In this document: positions 45,143 through 53,846 of the stretch, in pieces | How positions within the stretch are numbered: the first letter of the stretch is position 1 | Layout: every line of letters begins with the position of its first letter | Position numbers and translations under genes: made by a program | The notes under the pieces: model-generated | The model's database searches: none | What the model saw: only the letters and a program-made list of their open reading frames with translations | What the model was told of the DNA's origin: nothing | DNA from: Agathobaculum sp. | Lineage (GTDB): Bacteria > Bacillota > Clostridia > Oscillospirales > Butyricicoccaceae | Direction: 5' to 3' | Assembly (NCBI RefSeq): GCF_022775115.1 | Contig: NZ_JALFLA010000056.1 | Coordinates: 1-63,473 of the forward strand | Length of the DNA: 63,473 bases

Positions 45143-45182
45143 AAAAAGCGATCCCTTGCAGCGCGCAGGGCGATCGCTTTTT
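45143..45182 (+). terminator. terminator at the right end of the spoVAD element
   Basis: Stem AAAAAGCGATC/GATCGCTTTTT, loop about 18 bases with an internal CCT/AGG pairing. Confidence 0.85.
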
Positions 45183-45217
45183 GCTTTCAAACACAGTATT
45201 CCGGCGTGCCGGGGGAT

Positions 45218-45244
45218 GTATGGGTCTATATTGACCTCTTCGGG
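45218..45244 (-). other. recombination junction (spoVAD 5' side) and element arm
   Basis: Arm at 45218-45238 (imperfect inverted copy of 37236-37256), two spacer bases, then the CGGG core at 45241-45244, where spoVAD codon 209 (Pro) ends. Past the core the reading frame runs on into non-SpoVAD sequence for 42 codons. Confidence 0.75.
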
Positions 45245-45868
45245 TGCCATCGCCGCCCCCATGTTGTTAGCGTCGGTCACGCCCAGCTCGACCATGCGCC
45301 CAAACAGCGCATGGGTGACGCGGATGCGCCCCGTGCCCTTGGCGGAGAGCACGGCCGCGCCTGCGGCGGTCGCCGTCCACTGGGCGGTGGGGGTGCGCTG
45401 CCCGCCATAGGCCAGTGGAAAGCGGTACTGCCGCTCGGCTGAGCAGAAGTGCGACGAGGCTGCCGCAAGCAGGTGGCGCGCCGCGCCGCCCTCGACCAGA
45501 CACGCGCCGAGCGCCAGTCCCTGCGCCATGGTAGAGCACGCGCCGTACTGGCCGAGATAGGGTACACCCGAATCGACCGAGGCCAAAAACGAGCTGATGC
45601 ATTGGTTGAGTAGGTCGCCCGCGAGGATGACATCCAGCTCGTCCTTTTGCAAATTGCCCTTTTTCAGCGCCGCGTCAATTGCAGTCTGCTGCAGGCGGCT
45701 TTCGGCTAGCTCCCACGATTTTTCGCCCATGCGGTCGTTTTCGGCCACATAGTCAAACAGCGCGCCGAGCGGGCCCGCTCCTTCCTTTTGACCGACGGCC
45801 GATGCGTGGGCGAGCAGGTAGGGCTGTGCGGCAAAGCGCAGCGTGCGTTGTCCAATGCGTTCGATCAT
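45242..45868 (-). CDS. spoVAD: spoVAD, 5' part (residues 1-209)
   Basis: 209 codons of SpoVAD: PYLLAHASAVGQKEGAGPLG, SWELAESRLQ, ILAGDLLNQC, YGACSTMAQGLALGACLVEGG and LGVTDANNMGAAMAP. The last motif is followed in other SpoVAD proteins by AAxDTI, which is exactly how the other half (37228 downward) begins. In the present arrangement translation continues 42 codons into the element and stops at 45113, giving a truncated 251-residue protein without the DPA-site half. ATG overlaps the spoVAC stop (ATGA). Confidence 0.95.
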
Positions 45869-46317
45869 GCCGCGCCGCCTCCTCCCAGCAGAACGAGTAT
45901 CAGGCCGTAGAGCACGCTGGCCGAGATGCCGTAAACCAGCACCGGCCCCGCGATGACGAACAGCTTCGCGCCCAGACCGAGCACCAGCCCCTCGCTTTTG
46001 AACTCCATCGCGGGCGAGACGATCGCGTTGGCAAAGCCGGTGATCGGCACGATCGTGCCCGCGCCCGCGTGCTTGGCCATCTTGTCATACAGGTGCAGGC
46101 AGGTCAGCAGCGCGCCGAGAAAGACCATCGTGATCGCGGTCGCGGCGGCGGCGTCCGTCGTCTCCAGCCCGCGGCCTTGATAAAAATTGCTCACCGCCTC
46201 GCCCACCGTGCAGATAGCCCCACCGAACAGGAATGCCATCAGGCAGTCCCGCCACAGGGGCGAGTTCGGGCTTTTCTGCGCCAGCAGCTGCTGATAGCGC
46301 TGTTTATCCAGTTGCAT
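45865..46317 (-). CDS. spoVAC: stage V sporulation protein AC
   Basis: A 150-residue membrane protein with about four helices: CLMAFLFGGAICTVGEAVSNFYQ, FLGALLTCLHLYDKMAKHAGAGTIVPITGFANAIVSPAMEFKSEGLVLGLG. SpoVAC is the mechanosensitive channel-like component of the DPA channel. ATG at 46317 follows AGGGGAG. First gene of the operon, with a sigma-G-like promoter 28 bases upstream. Confidence 0.96.
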   Translation of the reverse strand: MQLDKQRYQQLLAQKSPNSPLWRDCLMAFLFGGAICTVGEAVSNFYQGRGLETTDAAAATAITMVFLGALLTCLHLYDKMAKHAGAGTIVPITGFANAIVSPAMEFKSEGLVLGLGAKLFVIAGPVLVYGISASVLYGLILVLLGGGGAA

Positions 46318-46344
46318 GGATGTTCTCCCCTTCCGTTTTTCCCA

Positions 46345-46374
46345 TAGCATGTGCGGCGCGTGCGCCATTATCCA
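46345..46374 (-). promoter_or_regulatory. sigma-G-like promoter of spoVACDE
   Basis: On the minus strand: TGGATA (46374-46369), 17-base spacer, CATGCTA (46351-46345), close to the sigma-G consensus TGMATA / CATACTA. This fits the established sigma-G (forespore) control of spoVA in B. subtilis. Confidence 0.65.
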
Positions 46375-46478
46375 TCTGGCATTATAAAATAAATATAAAT
46401 TGACCATTTCAAACAGGTCATATTTGCGGTATGATAGGGAAAACCAATTCTACATCTCAGAAAGAGGGGGAATCCTGC

Positions 46479-47072
46479 ATGGAAACCAAAAAGAGCAAGC
46501 TTACCCTGTATGACATTGTCGCGGTCGCGCTGATGGCGGCGGTCGTGTTCGTCGTCACCATGTTTTTGTCCATCCGCATTCCGACCCCGACCGGCACGAC
46601 CATGATCAAGCTGGCAAACGCCTTCGTGCTGCTGTGCGGCCTGCTGCTCGGGCCGGTGCGCGGCGGTCTGGCCGCCGGACTCGGCTCGATGTTCTTCGAC
46701 CTGATGACGCCCGAATATGTGCCCGAGGCATGGATCACCTTTGTCCGCTTCTTCCTGATGGCGTGGCTGTGCGGCGTGATCGCCCACTGGGCGGGCGCGC
46801 GCGCCAAGAGCTTCCGTCGCAACCTGTGCGCGACCATTATCGCCGCGGTGTTCTCAAGCGTGTTTTATATGTTCAAGGGCATCATCACGCTGATGCTCGG
46901 CGGCAGCGCGTTCGTGCCGGCGTTTGTGGCCAATCTGCCCAAAATGCTGACCTCGCCGCCGAACACGATCATCGCGGTCGTCGTGTCGCTGGCGCTGCTG
47001 CCCGCGCTGCAAAAGGCCATGCAGTCGACCTCGTTCGGACAGCGCATGGAGCAGGCGGGAAACCGGTCGTAA
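46479..47072 (+). CDS. ECF transporter S component (substrate unknown)
   Basis: A 197-residue membrane protein with six helices and the S-component start DIVAVALMAAVVFVVT, followed by IKLANAFVLLCGLLLGPVRGGLAAGLGSMFFDLM. It would bind a vitamin-like substrate and share an energising EcfAAT module encoded elsewhere. AGAGGGGG precedes ATG at 46479. The region upstream holds a TGACC/GGTCA inverted pair (46400-46419) that may be an operator. No riboswitch was recognised. Confidence 0.85.
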   Translation: METKKSKLTLYDIVAVALMAAVVFVVTMFLSIRIPTPTGTTMIKLANAFVLLCGLLLGPVRGGLAAGLGSMFFDLMTPEYVPEAWITFVRFFLMAWLCGVIAHWAGARAKSFRRNLCATIIAAVFSSVFYMFKGIITLMLGGSAFVPAFVANLPKMLTSPPNTIIAVVVSLALLPALQKAMQSTSFGQRMEQAGNRS

Positions 47073-47169
47073 GCCATTTTAAGCGGGAAAGACGAAGCGC
47101 TGTTCTCGGTTGACCAAAACCTCTCGGTGCTGCCGGGGTAAGGACGACCGCCGTTTTCCACAAGCGCAG

Positions 47170-47208
47170 CAAGCCTTGCGAGCCACCGGCCCGCAAGGCT
47201 TGTTTTTG
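47170..47208 (+). terminator. terminator of the ECF S-component gene
   Basis: Stem CAAGCCTTGCG/CGCAAGGCTTG followed by TTTTTG. Confidence 0.85.
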
Positions 47209-47214
47209 TGTCGA

Positions 47215-47763
47215 TCATTGCTCACCGAGCAGCCAAGGCAGTGGCGTGCGGTAGGCAAAGCTGTTGTGGAAGAGTGCGAGCGCCTCCCATGTGGCGCGCT
47301 CGGTCACGCCGGTGACCGGCAGCAGGAACACGGCCTGCGCGCGGCGAACGGCTGCGGTCGTGTCCGCGTCGTACACGCCGGTCAACGGCACGGGCGGCAC
47401 GCTGGAAAAATGCGGTGCGGCGGTGTTCAGCATCATCTGCACCGCAAGCACAGCCGCGCCCCGCGCGCCGGGAGACAGGCAGGCGTCCGCGCTGGGCGGA
47501 AAGACCACGGCGGCGGTGGGCAGCACATCGCCCACGATCAGTGGCAGATACTGCGCGTAAATGCGCGTCCAAGTGTCGTAATCGGCTGTGCCGGTCACGG
47601 GAAGACCGTTTTGGCGCTGAAAATCACGCACGGCGGCCGCGGTCTCGGTGCCAAAGAGACCGTCTGGCGCAAGCGGCTGCAGATGCCCCTGCGCGCGTTG
47701 GATGCGGCGCAGAAAGCGCTGCAAATTGTCAATATGGGCGCGGCGCTGCGCTTCGGTATACAT
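47215..47763 (-). CDS. peptidoglycan-binding protein with two PG_binding_1 domains
   Basis: A 182-residue protein. Two PG_binding_1 repeats are visible: LQRFLRRIQRAQ...PDGLFGTETAAAVRDFQRQNGLPVTGTADYDTW (about 14-68) and VLAVQMMLNTA...TGVYDADTTAAVRRAQAVFLLPVTGVTERATW (about 105-160). No signal peptide. It directly follows (one-base stop/start overlap) the SpoIID-like gene, with which it is surely co-translated. A spore-cortex or forespore-wall role is inferred from domain content. Confidence 0.85.
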   Translation of the reverse strand: MYTEAQRRAHIDNLQRFLRRIQRAQGHLQPLAPDGLFGTETAAAVRDFQRQNGLPVTGTADYDTWTRIYAQYLPLIVGDVLPTAAVVFPPSADACLSPGARGAAVLAVQMMLNTAAPHFSSVPPVPLTGVYDADTTAAVRRAQAVFLLPVTGVTERATWEALALFHNSFAYRTPLPWLLGEQ

Positions 47764-49202
47764 CAGCCTTCGCCCTCCTCTCCGACCGGATAGCCCGGAT
47801 ACTGCCCCTCGGCGGTCTGGCTGCCGGCCAGCACGTCATTGGCCAGCGCGGCGAGGTCTTCCCAAGTCAGCGGGCCGACCGCGCCGGTCGCGGGCAGGCC
47901 GAACATGGCCTGCAAGACCGAAACCGCGTCGCGCGTGGCCGGGCCGAACACGCCGTCGACCGCCACCGTTGGCACATTGGGATAGGCGCGCGCGATGGTG
48001 TTGATGGCAAGCTGCAGCTCGCGTACCGGCTCGCCGCGCATGCCCTCGACCAGGAAAATGCCGCCGGGCAGGTTCAGCCCGACCGCGCCGGGCAGCCATT
48101 CCTCGATCGGACGGGCGCGCAGCACCGATTGATAGGTCGAGACGAGCGCGTTCCACGTCACCCGGTCGACGATGCCGTTGACTGGCAGCCCCATCATGCG
48201 CTGATAGGCCTCGACGGCCTCGCGCGTTTTGGAGCCGAACACGCCGTCGATCTCGTTGACGTTCCACTCGGGCAGCTGGTCGTAATACGCGCCGACCACG
48301 GCAAGGAAGTATTGCAGCAGCTGCACGCCCGGGCCGGACGCGCCCGTTTGCAGCGTTTCGGGGAACTGGCGGGACACGTCCTCCAGCCGCAGCCCCTCGC
48401 TGTCCAGCTCGGAAAGGCGCTTGACGTTGTTGTAAATAAAGGCGATGCGGTACCAGGTCGCCTTGCCGACCAGCCCGTCGGGTGTCAGGTTGAACTGCTG
48501 CTGGAAGGCGCGCACGGCGCGCTCGGTGTCCGCGTCAAACACACCGTCGGCGGGGTATATCTTGGGGATGCTGGGATAGTTGGACGAGATGCGGTTGAGA
48601 CGGCGCTGGATGGTGCGCACGTCCTCGTCCACGTCGCCCAAGCGGTATACCACGCCCGGCCACGAGCCGCCGACGTTGGGCGAGACCGGCGCGTTCATGA
48701 CGAAGTTGATATCGTCGCCGAAAAAGTGGCGCACGATCTGCTGGGCGTCCATGCCCTGCTCGGCCAGCGGCACGGTGCCCCACTGGCTCAGCCCGCCCGG
48801 GCAGGTGACCGTCGTGCCGTTGCAGTACTGCGCAAAGAGCGGCTCGATCGCGTCGTCGCGCACGAGGTAGTTGTTGAACATATCGTCGACGATCGTCGAG
48901 ATGTTCTCAAAAATATCGCGGCCGGGCACAAAGGACTGGTCGTAGCGGGTCGAATTGGTGATGTCAAAGTCATAGCCCTGCGCGCGATACCATTCGGTGA
49001 ACACGCGGTTGAGTGCATAGGACACCTGCGCATAGATGTTGGCGCGGATGGCCTCCTCCGGCCAAGTGGGGTATATCTCGCTCGAGGCGACGTTCTTGAT
49101 GTACTCGGCAAAGGGCACGGTGATGTTCTCCGCGTTGGACGAGGGCGGGCCGAGATGCACGGTGATGGTCTCGGGGATAGTAACCGGTGGTGTTTCGGGC
49201 AT
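47763..49202 (-). CDS. SpoIID-like/peptidoglycan-binding multi-domain protein
   Basis: A 479-residue protein. The N-terminal third (about 20-170: VPFAEYIKNVASSEIYPTWPEEAIRANIYAQVSYAL...YCNGTTVTCPGGLSQWG) matches the SpoIID/LytB amidase-enhancer domain pattern. Three or four PG_binding_1 repeats follow (for example PADGVFDADTERAVRAFQQQFNLTPDG near 215, IDGVFGSKTREAVEAYQRMMGLPVNG near 320, VDGVFGPATRDAVSVLQAMFGLPATG near 425). No signal peptide is seen, so it may act inside the mother cell or forespore. Probably helps cortex or coat peptidoglycan remodelling; function inferred. Confidence 0.85.
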   Translation of the reverse strand: MPETPPVTIPETITVHLGPPSSNAENITVPFAEYIKNVASSEIYPTWPEEAIRANIYAQVSYALNRVFTEWYRAQGYDFDITNSTRYDQSFVPGRDIFENISTIVDDMFNNYLVRDDAIEPLFAQYCNGTTVTCPGGLSQWGTVPLAEQGMDAQQIVRHFFGDDINFVMNAPVSPNVGGSWPGVVYRLGDVDEDVRTIQRRLNRISSNYPSIPKIYPADGVFDADTERAVRAFQQQFNLTPDGLVGKATWYRIAFIYNNVKRLSELDSEGLRLEDVSRQFPETLQTGASGPGVQLLQYFLAVVGAYYDQLPEWNVNEIDGVFGSKTREAVEAYQRMMGLPVNGIVDRVTWNALVSTYQSVLRARPIEEWLPGAVGLNLPGGIFLVEGMRGEPVRELQLAINTIARAYPNVPTVAVDGVFGPATRDAVSVLQAMFGLPATGAVGPLTWEDLAALANDVLAGSQTAEGQYPGYPVGEEGEG

Positions 49203-49208
49203 GGCGGC

Positions 49209-49640
49209 TCACTCCTCTCCGGGGTAGCGGCCGAGATACAGCGCCTGCGGCTCGCCGGTGGCGGTCAGGTCGGTCTCGCCGGTCGGCTGGTTTTCGGCAA
49301 GCGGCACCATCGTGACGGGCAGCACTGCGGGCACGCCCTCGAACATGGTCACGCGCAGCGCGGTGACTGGGTTAAAGCCCTCGTGCGCGACCTCGACCGT
49401 GTAGACCGAAAAGGGCGTGCCGCCATCCGGCGTCATCGAGTTTGCGCGCGGCGGGGTGGCAAGCGCAAGGGGCGGCGTCATGCCGCTGCTGTTGGTGCGC
49501 ACCGAGTAGAGCAGCGTGCGCGCGCCGTTCTGGTCGGCTTCGGTGGACACGGTGACCGACGCGCCCTCGATCGGGACGGCGCCGAGCGCGGTCGTGACGA
49601 CCACGCGTAGATCGGCCATGCCGCTGTTGGTTTGTGGCAT
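49209..49640 (-). CDS. beta-sandwich (carboxypeptidase-regulatory-like) protein
   Basis: A 143-residue, beta-rich protein (ADLRVVVTTALGAVPIEGASVTVSTEA..., VYTVEVAHEGFNPVTALRVTMFEGVPAVLPVTMVPL), the pattern of a carboxypeptidase-regulatory or transthyretin-like fold. AAGGAGG precedes ATG. It ends six bases before the SpoIID-like gene, so the three genes form one unit. No catalytic residues; likely structural in the spore envelope, by association only. Confidence 0.75.
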   Translation of the reverse strand: MPQTNSGMADLRVVVTTALGAVPIEGASVTVSTEADQNGARTLLYSVRTNSSGMTPPLALATPPRANSMTPDGGTPFSVYTVEVAHEGFNPVTALRVTMFEGVPAVLPVTMVPLAENQPTGETDLTATGEPQALYLGRYPGEE

Positions 49641-49681
49641 AAAAACCTCCTTATTCGGTCAGCGGGGTGAGGGTGCGCGGC

Positions 49682-51511
49682 CTACACCAGCCGCACATGG
49701 TACTGCTTGAACCAGCAGTCGAGCTGGATGATATAGGCGAGGATCTGCGGTGCGCGCATGAGCTGGCCGAACCACGGCTCGGGCAGGCTGTCGGGCTGCT
49801 CCATCAGCCGCTCGACCGCGCGGTGGTCGAACAGCTGCGCAGCCAGCGAGGTGCTGTCGGCAAAGATGCGGCGCACATAGTCGGCGCACAGGCGGGTGTA
49901 GGCCGGGTGGAAGGTCTTTGGATAGGGGCTTTTCTTGCGCCAAACGATGTCCTCGGGCAGCTCGCGGGCAAACGCGCGGCGCACTACGCCCTTTTCCCGT
50001 CCGTCCAGCGCTTTAATGTGCCACGGCATGTTGTAGGCGTATTCGACGATGCGGTGGTCGCAGAAGGGTACGCGCACCTCAAGGCCGGAGTACATGCTCA
50101 TGCGGTCCTTGCGGTCGAGCAGGGTGGCCATGAACCAGTCGAGGTTGAGCACGAACATCTCGCGCATCCGCGCGTCCTTCGGGCTGTCGGTGGGCAGCTT
50201 GTCGGCGCGGCGGCAGGCGTCCAGATAGTGCGCGCGCACAAATTCCTCGCCGTCCCGCACCACATCGGGCGCGAGCAGCGAGAGCCGCAGATCGACCGAG
50301 CGCGACCACGGAAAGCCCTCGCTGAACAGGATATCCTCCCGGTGGTACCATGGGTAGCCGCCGAACAGCTCGTCGGCGCACTCGCCGGACAGGCACACGG
50401 TCGCCCCGCCCTTTTTGACCGCGGCGCAGAACAGCAGCAGCGAGGAGTCCACGTCGGCCATGCCGGGCAGGTCGCGCGCATCGGTGGCGGGCAGCAGTGC
50501 GGCGCACAGCGCCTCCGGCTCGATGACGACGTTGTGGTGCGCGGTGTGCAGCGTGTCGGCCATCAGCTTGATATACACATCGTCGCTGTTGGGCTGGAAG
50601 GCGCTTTTGGTGAAATACTTGTCGTTGTCCCGGTAATCGACCGACCAAGTGTTGAGCGTTTGGCCGCGCGCGGCGTAGTCGCCCGCCGCCAGCATGGACA
50701 GGATGGACGAGTCCAGCCCACCCGACAGAAAGCAGGCCAGCGGCACATCGCTGACCAGCTGCCGCCGCGCCGCGTCGCAGATCAGCTCGTGCGTGCGTGC
50801 AATGGTGGTTTCCGTGTCGTCCTCGTGCGCGCGCGCCTCCAGCCGCCAATAGGTGTGGTCGGTCAGGCGCTCGGGGGTCAGCACGGCATAATGGCCGGGC
50901 AGCAGCGCGTCGATCTGCCGGAACACGCCCGCAGCCGGCGGACGCGCCGGGCCGAGCAGTAGCAGCGTGCGCAGGCCGTCCTCGTCCACGTCGGGCTCGA
51001 CCTCGGGGTGGCAGAGCACCGTGCCGATCGTCGAGCCGAACGCCAATCCGCCCGGCGTGCGCGCGAAAAACAACGGCTTTACGCCCAGCCGGTCGCGGCA
51101 GAGGATGAGCCGCCGCCGCTCCTTCTGCCAAACGGCAAAGGCAAAGATGCCGTTGAGCCGCCGGAAAGCGTCGGTGTCCCACTCCAAAAAGGCGTGCAGC
51201 AGCACCTCGGTATCCGAGTGCCCTGCAAAGTGATGCCCGCGGGCGAGCAGGTCGCGGCGTATTTCTTCAGTATTATATAACTCTCCGTTATATACAAGCA
51301 CGGTATTACCGTCGGGCGATGACATGGGCTGCCGCCCGCCCGCCGGGTCGATAACGATCAGGCGGCGGTGGACGAGTATGGCGTCCGTGTCGCCGTATTC
51401 GCCCGCCGCGTCCGGCCCGCGCGGGGTCAGCACGCGCTTCATGCGCTGCGCCGCAGGCGCGTAGCGCGCCGCGCCGCGCTGGTAATCGACAAAGCCGCCG
51501 ATTCCACACAT
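49682..51511 (-). CDS. asnB: asparagine synthase (glutamine-hydrolysing)
   Basis: A 609-residue AsnB. The glutaminase domain begins with the nucleophile Cys2 (MCGIGGF) and includes LTPRGPDAAGEY and YNGELYN; the synthetase domain has the PP-loop FLSGGLDSS (near 260). ATP-dependent amidation of Asp. GAAGGAGG precedes ATG. The opposing enzyme asparaginase sits on the spoVAD element. It lies 41 bases upstream of the SpoIID-like cluster on the same strand and may be co-transcribed. Confidence 0.94.
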   Translation of the reverse strand: MCGIGGFVDYQRGAARYAPAAQRMKRVLTPRGPDAAGEYGDTDAILVHRRLIVIDPAGGRQPMSSPDGNTVLVYNGELYNTEEIRRDLLARGHHFAGHSDTEVLLHAFLEWDTDAFRRLNGIFAFAVWQKERRRLILCRDRLGVKPLFFARTPGGLAFGSTIGTVLCHPEVEPDVDEDGLRTLLLLGPARPPAAGVFRQIDALLPGHYAVLTPERLTDHTYWRLEARAHEDDTETTIARTHELICDAARRQLVSDVPLACFLSGGLDSSILSMLAAGDYAARGQTLNTWSVDYRDNDKYFTKSAFQPNSDDVYIKLMADTLHTAHHNVVIEPEALCAALLPATDARDLPGMADVDSSLLLFCAAVKKGGATVCLSGECADELFGGYPWYHREDILFSEGFPWSRSVDLRLSLLAPDVVRDGEEFVRAHYLDACRRADKLPTDSPKDARMREMFVLNLDWFMATLLDRKDRMSMYSGLEVRVPFCDHRIVEYAYNMPWHIKALDGREKGVVRRAFARELPEDIVWRKKSPYPKTFHPAYTRLCADYVRRIFADSTSLAAQLFDHRAVERLMEQPDSLPEPWFGQLMRAPQILAYIIQLDCWFKQYHVRLV

Positions 51512-51853
51512 AGGCTTTTTCCTCCTTCAACTGCAAGCTACGGTCTCCTTTGTTTTTTATGCCGGCGGGACGGCGGATATGCGTGCCGCGTAGATTACAA
51601 AACGGAGACTTTGCAGGCATTTTGACCGCGCGTAAAAGCCCGTGGAACAGGCAGGCGAAAAGTATGCGCAAAAGTTCGGCAAAACTTACCGGCAAGGCAT
51701 GTTAAATCCTTGACATATTTCCACTAAACGATATAATAGAAATAGACATGCTCCAAAGTTGGGTGTCGGCTGGTGCGCTGCCCGGTGCCGGTCAAACGGC
51801 TCCGCACGCGGCGCGCCCTGTTACCCGCGAATTTTTTTTGGGAGGTATATGGC
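51512..51853 (+). promoter_or_regulatory. asnB/bcd intergenic region with the bcd promoter
   Basis: Divergent intergenic region of about 340 bases. The bcd promoter is TTGACA (51710-51715), 16 bases, TATAAT (51732-51737), giving a leader of about 110 bases. No T-box or riboswitch was recognised on the asnB side. Confidence 0.75.
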
Positions 51854-53005
<1,152 letters not shown>

Positions 53006-53026
53006 GAAAAGGAGGAAAACAGAACG

Positions 53027-53827
53027 ATGAAGGCAATTGTTTGTGTAAAGCAGGTTCCGGATACCTCCGGCAAGGTCGCGGTCAACCCGGACGGCACGCT
53101 CAACCGCGCGTCGATGCAGACCATCACCAACCCGGACGACCTGAACGCCGTTGAGGCCGCGCTCCAGCTCAAGGATGCGACCGGCTGCAAGGTGGTCGTG
53201 GTGACCATGGGTCCCCCGCCGGCCGAGGGTATGCTGCGTGAGCTGCTCGCCATGGGCGCGGACGAGGCCGTGCTGGTCTCCTCGCGTGAGTTCGGCGGCT
53301 CGGATACCTACGCTACCTCCCAGATCCTCGCCGCGGCCATCAACAAGATCGGCATCGAGGATGAGGACATCGTGCTCTGCGGCCGTCAGGCGATCGACGG
53401 CGACACCGCACAGGTAGGCTCGCAGATCGCGGAAAAGCTCGAGATCCCGCAGGTCTCCTACGCGGCCGACTTCAAGATCGAGGGCGGCAAGGTGACGGTA
53501 AAGCGTATGCTGGAGGACGGCTACATGACCATCCAGACCAGCACCCCCTGCCTGCTCACCTGCATCAAGGAGCTTAACGCGCCCCGCTACATGTCCCTCA
53601 GCGGCATTATGGACTGCTACGCCAAGCCGCTTAGCGTTTATGATTACAACACCCTGAAGGACGATCCGCTGATCGAGCCCGATACCATTGGCCTGAAGGG
53701 TTCTCCCACCAATATCTTCAAGTCCTTCACTCCCCCGCAGAAGGGCAAGGGCAAGATGCTCGAGGGCGCTGACAAGGCGACCTGCGAGAGCCTCGCAGCC
53801 GAGCTTCTGACCAAGCACATCATCTGA
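53027..53827 (+). CDS. etfB: electron transfer flavoprotein beta subunit
   Basis: A 266-residue EtfB with N-terminal MKAIVCVKQVPDTSGKV and GDTAQVGSQIAEKLEIPQVSYA. In Bcd-Etf complexes this subunit carries the bifurcating FAD. AAGGAGG precedes ATG; 21 bases after bcd. Confidence 0.96.
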   Translation: MKAIVCVKQVPDTSGKVAVNPDGTLNRASMQTITNPDDLNAVEAALQLKDATGCKVVVVTMGPPPAEGMLRELLAMGADEAVLVSSREFGGSDTYATSQILAAAINKIGIEDEDIVLCGRQAIDGDTAQVGSQIAEKLEIPQVSYAADFKIEGGKVTVKRMLEDGYMTIQTSTPCLLTCIKELNAPRYMSLSGIMDCYAKPLSVYDYNTLKDDPLIEPDTIGLKGSPTNIFKSFTPPQKGKGKMLEGADKATCESLAAELLTKHII

Positions 53828-53846
53828 TTGAAAGGAGAAACTACTA

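Larger units (their letters stand above)
37229..45241. mobile_element. skin-like intervening element in spoVAD (about 8.0 kb)
   Basis: The insertion interrupts spoVAD after codon 209. Both junctions share CCCG (plus-strand CGGG at 37228-37231 and 45241-45244); recombination there restores spoVAD exactly. The left end is occupied by a large serine recombinase whose stop is 40 bases from the junction. The element carries a candidate directionality factor and cargo: GDPD-like protein, cyclophilin, TepA-like protease, Fe-alcohol dehydrogenase, asparaginase. No phage structural or conjugation genes are seen. GC content and codon use match the host, so the element is old. Analogy: the skin elements in sigK and other sporulation genes. 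Confidence 0.9.

Noticed and set aside
37228..45218. A 9-bp direct repeat CGGGGGATG (plus strand, 37228-37236 and 45210-45218) as the crossover site of the spoVAD element
   Set aside because: Crossover there joins the two spoVAD halves out of frame and adds residues not found in SpoVAD; the CCCG junction gives the exact family sequence and symmetric arms.
36477..46317. Split spoVAD explained by a simple assembly rearrangement
   Set aside because: Exact in-frame complementarity at a shared 4-base core, matching arms and an adjacent serine recombinase are hard to obtain by misassembly; still listed as a refutation route.
51512..51709. T-box leader upstream of asnB
   Set aside because: No T-box sequence or specifier-type long stem found.
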